Shown here one piece after another: positions 19,143 through 27,920 of a stretch of 64,000 nucleotides of DNA (its first letter is position 1; every line of letters starts with the position of its first letter). The DNA comes from an uncultured Brevibacillus sp. Its GTDB lineage: Bacteria; Bacillota; Bacilli; Brevibacillales; Brevibacillaceae. The translations under genes were made by a program, and so were the position numbers. Below the pieces are notes generated by a model. It was not told where the DNA came from. It saw only the letters and a program-made list of their open reading frames with translations, and did no database searches. The DNA lies in contig NZ_CANMZW010000016.1 in NCBI RefSeq assembly GCF_947502445.1, positions 50,576-114,575 on the forward strand, in the 5' to 3' direction.

Positions 19143-19304
19143 GTGATTTTCTCCTTCGAAGGGCTCTCCACTATCGTATGGTGTTGGGCGTCAAAGGCTA
19201 CTTGAAATAAAGAAATAAAAAACGAACTCAAATAAAATACTTTACCTAGGTTAATTTATTTACTATTATTAACACAAGGGGATTCCAACGAAAGGAAAAT
19301 GGTC

Positions 19305-19940
19305 ATGACGTCAGAAATGATTTCACTACGTGAAAAGAAAAAAGCAAAAACGAAGCTGGCTCTTCTGGAAGGATGTCTCGAGCGTATCGGGGAGGGTACC
19401 TTTCGGAGTGTACTTGTGGAAGATATATGTCAGTATGCAGAAGTATCCAAGGTTACCTTCTTTAAATTTTTTCCGCAAAAAGAGGATTTATTGACTTACT
19501 TCATGAGTATTTGGCAGGCGGAGTGCTTTGTGGAGCTGTCGAATTCTTCCAAAAGAGGTTTGGAGGCGATTCGCTATATTTTTGCCAAGGTAATTGAGGA
19601 CGGGAAAAAGCATCCAGGTATCATGCTTAGCCTGATCAGCTTTTTGTCCGAACAAAGAATGCATCCATGTGTCCCTGCTTTATCAGAGGCTGAGCTGATC
19701 TTGCTTTTTCCAGATGAGGCAAACAGGTCAGCGATTGTGGAAACGTCTCTCTATGACATTTTTAAAAAAAGTGTGAAGGAGGCGCGGGAGGATGGACACC
19801 TTACGCCACGAGTAAGCGACGAGGAAGCTGTTGTTCTGTTGTTCTCTATGTTTTACGGGGCGTATTTGTCGGCACATTTGTTTCGCGCCAATGATTTTAT
19901 GGCCTTTTACGAGATGCATCTCAAATCTTTAGTCAAGTAG
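19305..19940 (+). CDS. TetR-family transcriptional regulator
   Basis: A 211-residue protein. The N-terminal TetR helix-turn-helix is LVEDICQYAEVSKVTFFKFFPQKEDLL. The all-helical ligand domain that follows is not conserved. The start at 19305 is preferred to 19299 because the AAGG site would be too close to the latter. It lies directly before the DUF4188 gene, with the start of the next frame touching this stop, so the pair is very likely co-transcribed and the regulator may respond to the DUF4188 protein's substrate. Confidence 0.88.
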   Translation: MTSEMISLREKKKAKTKLALLEGCLERIGEGTFRSVLVEDICQYAEVSKVTFFKFFPQKEDLLTYFMSIWQAECFVELSNSSKRGLEAIRYIFAKVIEDGKKHPGIMLSLISFLSEQRMHPCVPALSEAELILLFPDEANRSAIVETSLYDIFKKSVKEAREDGHLTPRVSDEEAVVLLFSMFYGAYLSAHLFRANDFMAFYEMHLKSLVK

Positions 19941-19949
19941 GTGGAGGCT

Positions 19950-20423
19950 ATGTCAAAAATAATGCCAGGAAGATTTACTGCTCAGATGGAAGACTCGTTC
20001 GTTGTCTTTATCATCGGGATGCGCATCAATCGATTGCTTGCCGTACACAAATGGGTGCCGGTAGCAAAGGCAATGGGAGGGATGCTACAAGAGCTTTATC
20101 AGAACCCGGAGCTTGGATTTCTGGGTGACAGAGGAAGCTTCAATATGCGTACGATCACGCAGATTCAATATTGGCGCTCCTATGAGCATCTGGAGCATTA
20201 TGCGCGGAACAGTCACAAGCATTTGACTGCATGGCGAAAGTTTAATCAAGCGATCGGCTCTGATGGAACGGTAGGGATCTTCCACGAGACATATCTCGTG
20301 GAAGCCGGAAAATATGAGAATGTCTATGTCAATATGCCTGCATTTGGTTTAGGGAAGGTCGGCACGCTCGTTCCTGCCACAGGTAGACGGGAAACAGCTC
20401 GAGAACGTTTGACCAATTCGTAG
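19950..20423 (+). CDS. DUF4188 domain protein (monooxygenase-like)
   Basis: A 157-residue protein of the DUF4188 family. It begins MSKIMPGRFTAQMEDSFVVFIIGMRINRL and contains FNMRTITQIQYWRSYEHLEHYAR and GTVGIFHETYLVEAGKYENVYVNMP. This pattern is related to dimeric alpha/beta-barrel haem or antibiotic monooxygenases. No biochemical role is established to my knowledge. ATG 19950 follows AGGTGGAGG; a GTG at 19941 immediately after the upstream stop is possible. It is paired with the TetR gene. Confidence 0.8.
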   Translation: MSKIMPGRFTAQMEDSFVVFIIGMRINRLLAVHKWVPVAKAMGGMLQELYQNPELGFLGDRGSFNMRTITQIQYWRSYEHLEHYARNSHKHLTAWRKFNQAIGSDGTVGIFHETYLVEAGKYENVYVNMPAFGLGKVGTLVPATGRRETARERLTNS

Positions 20424-20438
20424 CATCAAGACCTGGAT

Positions 20439-22031
20439 TTATTCGTTCGCAAGACGCAGCAGCCAGTCTTTCAGATCGACAATCCGTAAAGTTTGCGGGC
20501 GGGTTCGGGTTCCGACCACGAGCAAAGGTACAAGTGAATCTGCTTCGTGCAGAGAGCCATGTGCACCGCCGCTGAGATGGGTGGGAGAGCTCTCGGTAAC
20601 TAATTCATGGCCTGGTTTTACGGTAACGATTGCGTATCTGCCTTCCTGGGAGTTCATCGCTCCATAAAGCCTCGCCAATGCGTCGGGATACTTACCATAC
20701 GTGATATGGTTATTGCGGATTGTCAAATCAAGCAATTTGTCATCTCCATAGATTGTCCACGTCTGACCGTAGTCGTCCTTGATCTGACCTCCAGGCCGAA
20801 AGGATAAAGTACTGTTGCTCTTACCTGCCGTGACGATGGTTTTCTGTCCTTCTTTTACCGCGATGATGTCGAATCTCTCTTCCTTCTGCAAACGCTTGGC
20901 CATATCAGTCAGGGACAGATGAGAATCGAGAGCATATATGTAGGCCATTCGTTCATTGGTGGCGATCACGAGCTGATCCTTCCGTTGTATCGGCTGTCCG
21001 ATTTTGGCAATACGGTAAGGACTCAGCAGGCTCCGCAGATCGATGGTTGCCATCTGGCGATCAGGGAGGACAGCGCTTTGCCCACTATCACCCATAACAA
21101 CCCATCTTGCCTGATTTACAGCCTGCTCCCATGAACCAAAGGCATTCAGTACTGTTTGCAAAGCTAGGTCTGCCTTCACTATTCCTTCGATGGTAGCTGG
21201 TCCTTTTTTATGCACTTCCATATCGTTTTCAGGAAAATACGTGATCGTTAGCGGAGGCAGCTTGTTAGTAGAAATGAGAAAGGCTGCCTCTTGCGCGGAA
21301 AACTCGTCATTCATCCCGTACTTTCTCCAGATGCGTCTCTGCTCTTTTTGCTCTGGATTCAGCTGGGCGAAAGTGGCGTAGGAGAGCAGTGCAGGTCCAG
21401 TCACCTTTAGCTCCGCTGGCAAAGGCGTGCTCAAGGAAATCAGACGAGGGATTTTCAAGACGTGATCTGTTTTTCCTCGCCATACGATAGCATTAATCGA
21501 AGCCGAATGCTTGCCCATCTCCGCCATTTCCTCGTGGATTGTTTTCGTTTTCCGATTCAAATGGGTCTGATTGAGGTGATGAACGGCGTCCAGCAACACC
21601 TGAGGCTGGTCAATCTTTAGCCCTTCCTTTGGGCCCATACCATAGTAGATCATGCGTTTTTCCTTTGTGCTATACCAGGATAGGCCAGGGATATGATGCT
21701 GATTCGGGTAGGTTCCTGTAAGCATGGTGCTGTCAATCGTCACAGACATGGTAGGGAAGGAGCTTACTAGTTGGGGGTAGTAGTGCCCGTGTGCAAACAA
21801 ATACGCTAAAGCAGGAGCGCGACCTTGGGTAATTGCTTCGCGCAACGGCTTGTCCATCAAGGAATCAATCAGGATGAGAATAGTCGGCTTCTGTACGGAA
21901 GACAGGCTGGGAGAGGGCGATGATGGCATGCTTTGCTGATGGAGTGGTGGGCTTGTGTTTGTCTTACAGCTCGTGACAAGCATACAAAACAGGACAAGAA
22001 GCACGATAGCATATGTATGTTTGAATCTCAT
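20439..22031 (-). CDS. Alkaline-phosphatase-superfamily lipoprotein (phosphodiesterase/nucleotide pyrophosphatase type)
   Basis: A 530-residue lipoprotein. Its signal peptide ends in VTSC (Cys22). The catalytic start PTILILIDSLMDKPLREAI carries the metal-binding Asp. TMSVTIDSTMLTGTYPNQHHIPG holds the nucleophile Thr region. Further metal ligands are probable in YFPENDMEVHKKGP, VVMGDSGQS and SGGAHGSLHE. It is anchored outside the membrane and probably hydrolyses phosphodiesters or pyrophosphates; the substrate is not evident. The start at 22031 is chosen for the lipoprotein signal and AGGAGG upstream. The frame extends further 5' without support. Confidence 0.88.
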   Translation of the reverse strand: MRFKHTYAIVLLVLFCMLVTSCKTNTSPPLHQQSMPSSPSPSLSSVQKPTILILIDSLMDKPLREAITQGRAPALAYLFAHGHYYPQLVSSFPTMSVTIDSTMLTGTYPNQHHIPGLSWYSTKEKRMIYYGMGPKEGLKIDQPQVLLDAVHHLNQTHLNRKTKTIHEEMAEMGKHSASINAIVWRGKTDHVLKIPRLISLSTPLPAELKVTGPALLSYATFAQLNPEQKEQRRIWRKYGMNDEFSAQEAAFLISTNKLPPLTITYFPENDMEVHKKGPATIEGIVKADLALQTVLNAFGSWEQAVNQARWVVMGDSGQSAVLPDRQMATIDLRSLLSPYRIAKIGQPIQRKDQLVIATNERMAYIYALDSHLSLTDMAKRLQKEERFDIIAVKEGQKTIVTAGKSNSTLSFRPGGQIKDDYGQTWTIYGDDKLLDLTIRNNHITYGKYPDALARLYGAMNSQEGRYAIVTVKPGHELVTESSPTHLSGGAHGSLHEADSLVPLLVVGTRTRPQTLRIVDLKDWLLRLANE

Positions 22032-22111
22032 GGGTCGATTCGCCTCCTCCGCATTCCTCTCTATTTTTTTGCTCATTTTCCTAAAATATTCTGGACGTCC
22101 TGGAACAGCGC

Positions 22112-22145
22112 AAATCCCACCCTGTTTATAAAAAAGGTGGGATTT
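22112..22145. terminator. Hairpin between the DUF3892 gene and the lipoprotein gene
   Basis: AAATCCCACC pairs perfectly with GGTGGGATTT around a 14-base A/T-rich loop, just downstream of the minus-strand DUF3892 gene. There is no T-run on that strand, so termination is uncertain. Confidence 0.45.
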
Positions 22146-22167
22146 GTTAATTTGCTTTTTTTCCGCT

Positions 22168-22494
22168 TTAAAAGGTAGGCAGGTTATCCAGATTGTTTTC
22201 TTTGATGCCATCAGGCTCGCTTCGCAAAATGTCCCGCCCGTATTTATGAAAGACGTCCACATGTGCTAGCTTGCCCGCTTTTGCATCTTGCAGGGCAGTG
22301 ACGTAATCCAGCTCCCGCCCTGCGCTTGTTTTGAATGCGATCAAGTCTCCATCGTCATTTTTTCGCACAGCAACAATTTGCTCTTTGCCGGAAGCGTCAG
22401 GCGAGCCGGTATTACCACCGTTTTCCTCCAGTGCTTGCTGCGCTCCGGCATTTTTGTAGTCGGCGTATATTTGTTCAAAGCTTTGCTGTTCCAT
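22168..22494 (-). CDS. DUF3892 domain protein
   Basis: A 108-residue small protein. Its C-terminal half is the DUF3892 domain: EQIVAVRKNDDGDLIAFKTSAGRELDYVTALQDAKAG, ending in LRSEPDGIKENNLDNLPTF. The first 40 residues are polar and probably flexible. ATG 22494 is chosen because GGAGGG lies 7 bases upstream. The family is common in spore-formers and its function is not known to me. Confidence 0.8.
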   Translation of the reverse strand: MEQQSFEQIYADYKNAGAQQALEENGGNTGSPDASGKEQIVAVRKNDDGDLIAFKTSAGRELDYVTALQDAKAGKLAHVDVFHKYGRDILRSEPDGIKENNLDNLPTF

Positions 22495-22568
22495 TTGCAT
22501 TCCCTCCTCATTCATAAGGGTGCCTAAAAGGGGTGGGGAACATGTATTCGTTTTCATAAAATGGGTGG

Positions 22569-22598
22569 TTGACAAAAGGTTCCATTTGCATGTATCTT
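22569..22598 (+). promoter_or_regulatory. Predicted promoter of TetR gene
   Basis: TTGACA, 18-base spacer, TATCTT, about 40 bases before the start at 22639. Confidence 0.5.
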
Positions 22599-22638
22599 TT
22601 TGATTAACATGAATGTCAATGAAAATGAGGGTTTAATC

Positions 22639-23292
22639 ATGTCACCACGTACCAAAGAACAAAATGAAGAGATCCGGAAGCAGCGGACACAGGAAATTTT
22701 GCAGGCGGCGATTCACGTTTATGCAGAGAAAGGATATGCTGCATCGGAGATTGGCGAGATTGCGGAGAGGGCTGGTCTGGCGCGCGGACTAGTCTACCAC
22801 TATTTTAAAAACAAGCAGACCTTGTTTCGAGAGCTTTTCGAGCATGTAATGGAAAAGACACAGCAATTTACGAAAGCACATTTCGAGCAAGAGGGCTCCG
22901 CATTTGAGCTGTTCAATACGTATGCACGAATCGTTTGCCGACAAGTATTGGAAGAGCCTGCTGTGTCTCGTTTTTTTTCGCGAATCAGCCTGGATGTACA
23001 TTACTTGTATACGGCGGAGCAATTTTCTCCGTTCAAATGGGTAAAGAGCTTCCTGCAGCCGATGACACAAGCCGTTGAGAAAGGCATGGAGCAAAAGACA
23101 ATCCGTAGTGGAGATGCGAGTCTGATGGCCATGCAATTTTGGGGTGCGGTATCACAGGGAATGAATTATTTAGACCAGACACAGCAAGACCTCGCTGACC
23201 AAGGGGCGACAGCTGATGAGATCAACGAGCAGCTCAAGGGGCTGTTTGAGCAAGTGATCGAGTCGGCATTATTGGTAATCAGACCAGAGTGA
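22639..23292 (+). CDS. TetR/AcrR-family transcriptional regulator
   Basis: A 217-residue regulator. Its TetR helix-turn-helix (about 14-60) reads ILQAAIHVYAEKGYAASEIGEIAERAGLARGLVYHYFKNKQTLF. The helical ligand domain follows. ATG 22639 has GAGGG 8 bases upstream. It precedes a flavodoxin-fold oxidoreductase and an ABC exporter pair, and palindromes resembling TetR operators lie before both (23311 and 23944). Control of a redox/efflux response is therefore likely by context. Confidence 0.9.
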   Translation: MSPRTKEQNEEIRKQRTQEILQAAIHVYAEKGYAASEIGEIAERAGLARGLVYHYFKNKQTLFRELFEHVMEKTQQFTKAHFEQEGSAFELFNTYARIVCRQVLEEPAVSRFFSRISLDVHYLYTAEQFSPFKWVKSFLQPMTQAVEKGMEQKTIRSGDASLMAMQFWGAVSQGMNYLDQTQQDLADQGATADEINEQLKGLFEQVIESALLVIRPE

Positions 23293-23310
23293 TTTTTTTT
23301 GCTTTTAAAA

Positions 23311-23330
23311 TTGACTTTCGTGTCAGTCAA
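23311..23330. promoter_or_regulatory. Inverted repeat before the oxidoreductase gene (candidate TetR operator)
   Basis: TTGACT-N8-AGTCAA, with the left arm reading as a -35 hexamer. It shares GTCAGTCA with the palindrome at 23944. It lies 25 bases before the oxidoreductase start. Confidence 0.55.
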
Positions 23331-23355
23331 AAATAAAAAGGAGCTGATTTTTCAC

Positions 23356-23943
23356 ATGAAAACTCTCGTTGTCGTTGCGCATCCACAACTGCAGCTATCA
23401 CGCGTCAACAAACGGTGGGTCGCGGAATTGTCGAAGCATCCTGAGCAAGTAATCGTGCACGAATTGTATGCCCCATACGCTAATAAAGCAATAGACGTCC
23501 ATTATGAGCAAACGCTTCTAGCTGATCACGAGCGACTCGTGCTGCAATTCCCGTTTCAGTGGTATGGAACGCCATCTCTGTTGAAGCAATGGCTAGATGA
23601 AGTGTTCACGACAGCTTGGTTATTTGGCTCTGGTGGTAAGGCAGTAGCAGGAAAAGAACTTATGCTCGCCATATCTATCGGAGGTACGCAAGAATCGTAT
23701 CAAGCGGGTGGATTGATTGGCTACACGATCAGTGAATTAACGCGCCCGCTGCAAGTCTTTGCCAATCAGGTCGGAATGACCATGCTTCCACTCTTCACTT
23801 TTTATGGAGCCGTTCAGGCTACAGAGGAGCAGATCGAGATCAGTGCCAGACAGTACGTCGAGCACATCATGAATCCAGAACTCGATCCTCGCATTGCCAG
23901 GCGGCGAATGCTTGCGGAGATGAAGCAAAAAATGAACGGGTAA
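23356..23943 (+). CDS. NAD(P)H-dependent oxidoreductase (flavodoxin_2 / KefF-like)
   Basis: A 195-residue FMN flavodoxin-like quinone or azo reductase. It has the phosphate-binding start MKTLVVVAHPQLQLSRVNKRW and the characteristic LVLQFPFQWYGTPSLLKQWLDEVFTTAWLFGSGG. GGTQESYQAGG precedes the C-terminal part. Such enzymes reduce quinones or electrophiles by two electrons in the cytoplasm. Palindromes flank it on both sides and a TetR gene sits just upstream, which suggests induction by a redox-active compound. Confidence 0.9.
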   Translation: MKTLVVVAHPQLQLSRVNKRWVAELSKHPEQVIVHELYAPYANKAIDVHYEQTLLADHERLVLQFPFQWYGTPSLLKQWLDEVFTTAWLFGSGGKAVAGKELMLAISIGGTQESYQAGGLIGYTISELTRPLQVFANQVGMTMLPLFTFYGAVQATEEQIEISARQYVEHIMNPELDPRIARRRMLAEMKQKMNG

Positions 23944-23964
23944 TCACTGATGGTCAGTCAGTGA
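23944..23964. promoter_or_regulatory. Inverted repeat before the ABC exporter pair (candidate TetR operator)
   Basis: TCACTGA-N7-TCAGTGA, beginning one base after the oxidoreductase stop. It contains GTCAGTCA in common with 23311. It could instead be part of a weak hairpin. Confidence 0.45.
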
Positions 23965-24082
23965 CGAATTTTTAAGCTGTCTTAGAACTATGGTAGGAAA
24001 ATAATGGCTACCACTTGCCCTGATGGAATGGATCAGTTACAATTTGTTCCCATAGTCCAATCCGTACCGGAGGGTGATTCGC

Positions 24083-25813
24083 GTGTTACGATTACTGCGT
24101 TTTTTGCGGCCTTACCGGTATATGGTCATCATGACCATGGTATTTGTGCTGCTTCAATCGATTGCCAATCTGTATCTTCCTACGTTGATGTCAGATATCG
24201 TCAACGAAGGAATCGTCAAGGAGGACACTGCTTATATATGGAGGATTGGCGGGTTCATGCTCCTCGTATCTGCAGTTGGCGCCATCTTGTCAGTCTGTGC
24301 CAGCTATCTGGCGTCTCGTGCAGCTTCAGGCTTCGGGATGCGGTTGCGCAGCAGTGTATTTCGTCATATTGAGCGTTTTTCCTTGCAGGAGTTTGACAAG
24401 CTCAGCACAGCTTCCCTCATTACTCGTACGACGAATGACATTACGCAAGTCCAGCAAGTGCTTAACATGATGCTGAGAATGATGGTTATGGCACCAATGA
24501 TGTGTATCGGTGGGATTATCATGGCGGTATCCAAGGATGCCAAGCTGTCCCTTGTCATTATTGGTGCGATCCCGATCCTGGCTTTGGCGATTTACGTGAT
24601 CGGGTCCAAAGGCATTCCTTACTTCAAGACGATGCAAACCAAGATCGATCGTTTAAATCTGGTGTTGCGCGAATATTTGACCGGAATCCGTGTCGTACGT
24701 GCCTTTAATCGAACCGAGCATGAGCGTGCACGCTTTGATCAGGCCAATCAAGACCTTACGGCGACAGCGATCAAAGCAAATCAGATCATGGCGGCGATGA
24801 TGCCTATCATGATGCTGATGATGAACGTGACCTCGATTGCGATTATCTGGTTTGGCGGCTTGCGCATCAGTACCGGACATATGCAGGTCGGTGATCTGAT
24901 GGCCTTTTTGCAGTATGCCATGCAAATTTTGTTCTCGCTGATGATGGCTTCCATGATGTTCAGCATGGTGCCGAGGGCTTCTGCTTCGGCGCTGCGTATT
25001 CACGAAGTGCTGACGACAGACCCCGTCATTTTGGATAGAGAACAGGCAGAAGCAAAAAAAACCAGGAAGTCAGGAGAAGTTATTTTTGATCAAGTGACAT
25101 TCCGTTATCCGGGTGCGGAGAAGCCAGCTTTGTCTTCCGTTTCGTTCACAGCGAGGCCCGGTCAGGTAACAGCGATTATCGGTGGTACGGGCTCAGGAAA
25201 GTCTACTCTCGTCAGCTTGATCCCGCGCTTTTATGATGTCGAGTGTGGCAGTGTCCGTATCGGGAACATGGATGTACGTGATCTGCCGCAAAATACGCTA
25301 CGCTCCATCATTGGCTTTGTCCCGCAAAAGGCGCTGCTCTTCACGGGGACGATCGCAGACAACGTCCGTTATGGAAATGAAGGAGCGACGGACGAGGAGG
25401 TCGAGCAGGCACTGCAGACTGCGCAGGCTTCCGATTTTGTCGCCGCGATGAAGGACGGACTCCAAACGGTGCTTGCACAAGGAGGAGCAAATCTGTCAGG
25501 TGGGCAAAAGCAAAGACTGTCCATTGCACGAGCGCTCATTCGAAAGCCGGAGATTTACGTCTTTGATGACAGCTTTTCTGCTCTGGATTTCAAAACAGAT
25601 GCCAAGCTGCGGGCAGCTCTGAAGAACGAGACAGAAGAAGCGATCGTCATCATCGTTGCCCAGCGCGTGAATACCGTCATGGACGCCGATCAGATTATCG
25701 TGCTGGAGGAAGGCGAAATTGCAGGCAAAGGCACTCACCATGAATTAATGGATACCTGCGACGTCTACAAAGAGATCGTCAAATCCCAGCTGACGGAGGA
25801 GGAAATCGCATGA
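24083..25813 (+). CDS. ABC exporter half-transporter with degenerate ATP site
   Basis: A 576-residue half-transporter: six-helix transmembrane domain (about 1-310), then an ATPase domain with Walker A GGTGSGKST and signature LSGGQ. Walker B is VFDDS, where Asp replaces the catalytic Glu. The switch region is VAQRV, where Gln replaces the usual His. These changes mark the degenerate-site subunit of heterodimeric exporters (BmrCD, LmrCD, TM287/288 type). GTG 24083 has GGAGG upstream. The stop overlaps the next start (ATGA), so the two subunits are made together. Confidence 0.93.
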   Translation: MLRLLRFLRPYRYMVIMTMVFVLLQSIANLYLPTLMSDIVNEGIVKEDTAYIWRIGGFMLLVSAVGAILSVCASYLASRAASGFGMRLRSSVFRHIERFSLQEFDKLSTASLITRTTNDITQVQQVLNMMLRMMVMAPMMCIGGIIMAVSKDAKLSLVIIGAIPILALAIYVIGSKGIPYFKTMQTKIDRLNLVLREYLTGIRVVRAFNRTEHERARFDQANQDLTATAIKANQIMAAMMPIMMLMMNVTSIAIIWFGGLRISTGHMQVGDLMAFLQYAMQILFSLMMASMMFSMVPRASASALRIHEVLTTDPVILDREQAEAKKTRKSGEVIFDQVTFRYPGAEKPALSSVSFTARPGQVTAIIGGTGSGKSTLVSLIPRFYDVECGSVRIGNMDVRDLPQNTLRSIIGFVPQKALLFTGTIADNVRYGNEGATDEEVEQALQTAQASDFVAAMKDGLQTVLAQGGANLSGGQKQRLSIARALIRKPEIYVFDDSFSALDFKTDAKLRAALKNETEEAIVIIVAQRVNTVMDADQIIVLEEGEIAGKGTHHELMDTCDVYKEIVKSQLTEEEIA

Positions 25814-27720
25814 GTGAGCAGCAGCGGCGCACACCTCCTGGACCTGGTGGAGGACCTGGGGCGCAACGACCGATGGGTTTTGGCGGACCTGGAATGATGA
25901 CAATGCCTGGACAAAAGGCAAAAAATTTTAAGGGAACATTGCGACGTCTGCTTCGCTATTTGAAGCCGTATCGCTTTCGGCTAACGATTGTTTTCCTGGC
26001 AGCCGCACTCAGTACGGTTTTTGGCATTCTCAGTCCGAAATTGCTGGGGAACGCCACGACGACCATTTTTGAAGGCTTCATGGGGAAATTAAAGGGCGTG
26101 CCAGGCGCGACATTTGATTTTGGTGCGGTTTGGCAAATTATTCTGACCTTGATCGGACTCTATCTCTTTTCCTCCTTGTTTGCCTATGTGCAGCAGTATT
26201 TAATGGCTGGCATTGCACAGAAGACGGTTTATGCACTGCGCAAGGAAGCAAATGAGAAGCTTGCGAGACTTCCGCTCAAATATTTTGACGGACGAACACA
26301 TGGGGAAGTCATGAGCCGCATAGTCAATGATGTGGATACGATTAGCGGTACCTTGCAGCAAAGCTTGACGCAAATGATTACCTCGGTAATTACTCTGGTG
26401 GGTGTTATCATCATGATGCTGACCATCAGTCCACTTATGACAGTCATTTTGATGGTAACCTTGCCGCTTAGCTTTGTCGTGATCAAGCAGGTGGCTGCTC
26501 GCTCCATGCCGCATTTTAAGGGTCAACAGCAGGCTATCGGCGAGATGAATGGTCACGTCGAAGAAATGTACACTGGACACAAGATCGTAAAGGCGTTCGG
26601 GCGTGAAGAGCAGGCGATTGAGAAGTTCGAAGTGATCAATGAAAAGCTGTACAATTCTGGCTGGAAGGCGCAGTTCATCTCTGGGATCATGATGCCGCTT
26701 ATGATGTTTGTTGGCAACATCGGTTTTGTGCTCGTCTGTGTGGTCGGTGGTGTGCTCGTTACCCGCGGCAGTATTTTGATCGGGGATGTGCAAGCTTTTA
26801 TCCAATACGCCCAGCAGTTTTCCCAGCCGATTACGCAAACAGCGAATATCGCAAACATCATTCAGTCCACCCTCGTGGCGGCAGAGCGAGTCTTCGAAAT
26901 CCTCGATGAGCCCGAAGAGTCTACAGATGTGGCTGCTGATTCAGCGTCAGCTACTGCTGCAGGGCTTGCAGGACATGTGCGATTTGAAAATGTTTCCTTT
27001 GGCTACAAAGAAAACGAGCCACTCATTCAAAATATGAATATCGATGTGAAGCCAGGGATGACGGTAGCCATTGTTGGACCGACCGGAGCCGGCAAAACGA
27101 CCCTTGTCAACCTGCTCATGCGGTTTTATGAGATTGGAGAGGGCAGAATCACGATTGATGGAACCGATATACGCGAGCTGCCGCGAAGTGAGCTGAGAAG
27201 TAAATTTGGGATGGTTCTGCAAGACACGTGGCTGTTCAACGGCACGATCAAAGAAAATATCGCTTACGGGCGGGCTGGAGTAAACGATGAGGAGATTGTG
27301 CAGGCGGCTCGTGCAGCGCATGCGGATCACTTCGTACGGACTCTGCCAGAAGGCTACGAAACGACCTTGAATGAAGAGGCATCGAATATTTCACAAGGTC
27401 AGAAGCAGCTATTGACAATTGCCCGCGCCTTTTTGGCTGATCCGACGATTTTGATTCTCGACGAAGCAACGAGTAGTGTAGACACACGGACAGAGCTCTT
27501 GATCCAAAAAGCAATGTCCGGACTGATGAAAGGCAGAACATCCTTTGTCATCGCCCACCGACTTTCTACCATTCGTGACGCGGATTTGATACTGGTCATG
27601 AACCAAGGAACAGTCATCGAGCAGGGGAATCATGAAGAGCTGCTGGAAAAAGGCGGCTTCTACGCAGATTTGTATAACAGTCAATTTTCCGAAGGCAGTA
27701 CGAGTCAGCAGGTCAGCTGA
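25810..27720 (+). CDS. ABC exporter half-transporter, catalytic partner
   Basis: A 636-residue half-transporter. A Gly/Pro-rich N-terminal tail of about 35 residues precedes six transmembrane helices and an ATPase with Walker A GPTGAGKTT, Walker B LILDEATS (catalytic Glu present) and switch His in IAHRLS. The signature reads ISQGQ instead of LSGGQ. Together with the partner's altered Walker B and switch this makes one degenerate and one canonical ATP site. Heterodimeric exporters of this type pump drugs or lipids outward. Confidence 0.93.
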   Translation: MSEQQRRTPPGPGGGPGAQRPMGFGGPGMMTMPGQKAKNFKGTLRRLLRYLKPYRFRLTIVFLAAALSTVFGILSPKLLGNATTTIFEGFMGKLKGVPGATFDFGAVWQIILTLIGLYLFSSLFAYVQQYLMAGIAQKTVYALRKEANEKLARLPLKYFDGRTHGEVMSRIVNDVDTISGTLQQSLTQMITSVITLVGVIIMMLTISPLMTVILMVTLPLSFVVIKQVAARSMPHFKGQQQAIGEMNGHVEEMYTGHKIVKAFGREEQAIEKFEVINEKLYNSGWKAQFISGIMMPLMMFVGNIGFVLVCVVGGVLVTRGSILIGDVQAFIQYAQQFSQPITQTANIANIIQSTLVAAERVFEILDEPEESTDVAADSASATAAGLAGHVRFENVSFGYKENEPLIQNMNIDVKPGMTVAIVGPTGAGKTTLVNLLMRFYEIGEGRITIDGTDIRELPRSELRSKFGMVLQDTWLFNGTIKENIAYGRAGVNDEEIVQAARAAHADHFVRTLPEGYETTLNEEASNISQGQKQLLTIARAFLADPTILILDEATSSVDTRTELLIQKAMSGLMKGRTSFVIAHRLSTIRDADLILVMNQGTVIEQGNHEELLEKGGFYADLYNSQFSEGSTSQQVS

Positions 27721-27764
27721 CAGACAAAGCTGCATAGTACTCAAAACATAGCTGCTTTCAAGAC

Positions 27765-27799
27765 AAAACCACCTTGAGGAAAATACGGGGTGGTTTTTG
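27765..27799 (+). terminator. Terminator of the ABC exporter operon
   Basis: AAAACCACC pairs with GGTGGTTTT, with T following. Confidence 0.82.
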
Positions 27800-27843
27800 C
27801 TTGGGCTTTTTTACGGGTAAATGATCTGGTAGGCTAAAATAGC

Positions 27844-27883
27844 AAAAGGGCAGCCTGTCGATTTCTCGAAAGACTGCCCTTTT
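27844..27883. terminator. Terminator of the aconitase gene (bidirectional)
   Basis: AAAAGGGCAG pairs with CTGCCCTTTT, downstream of the minus-strand aconitase stop. Confidence 0.8.
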
Positions 27884-27920
27884 CGTTGGGTGGGTGCTGC
27901 TACGAACTTATTTCAAGCTC

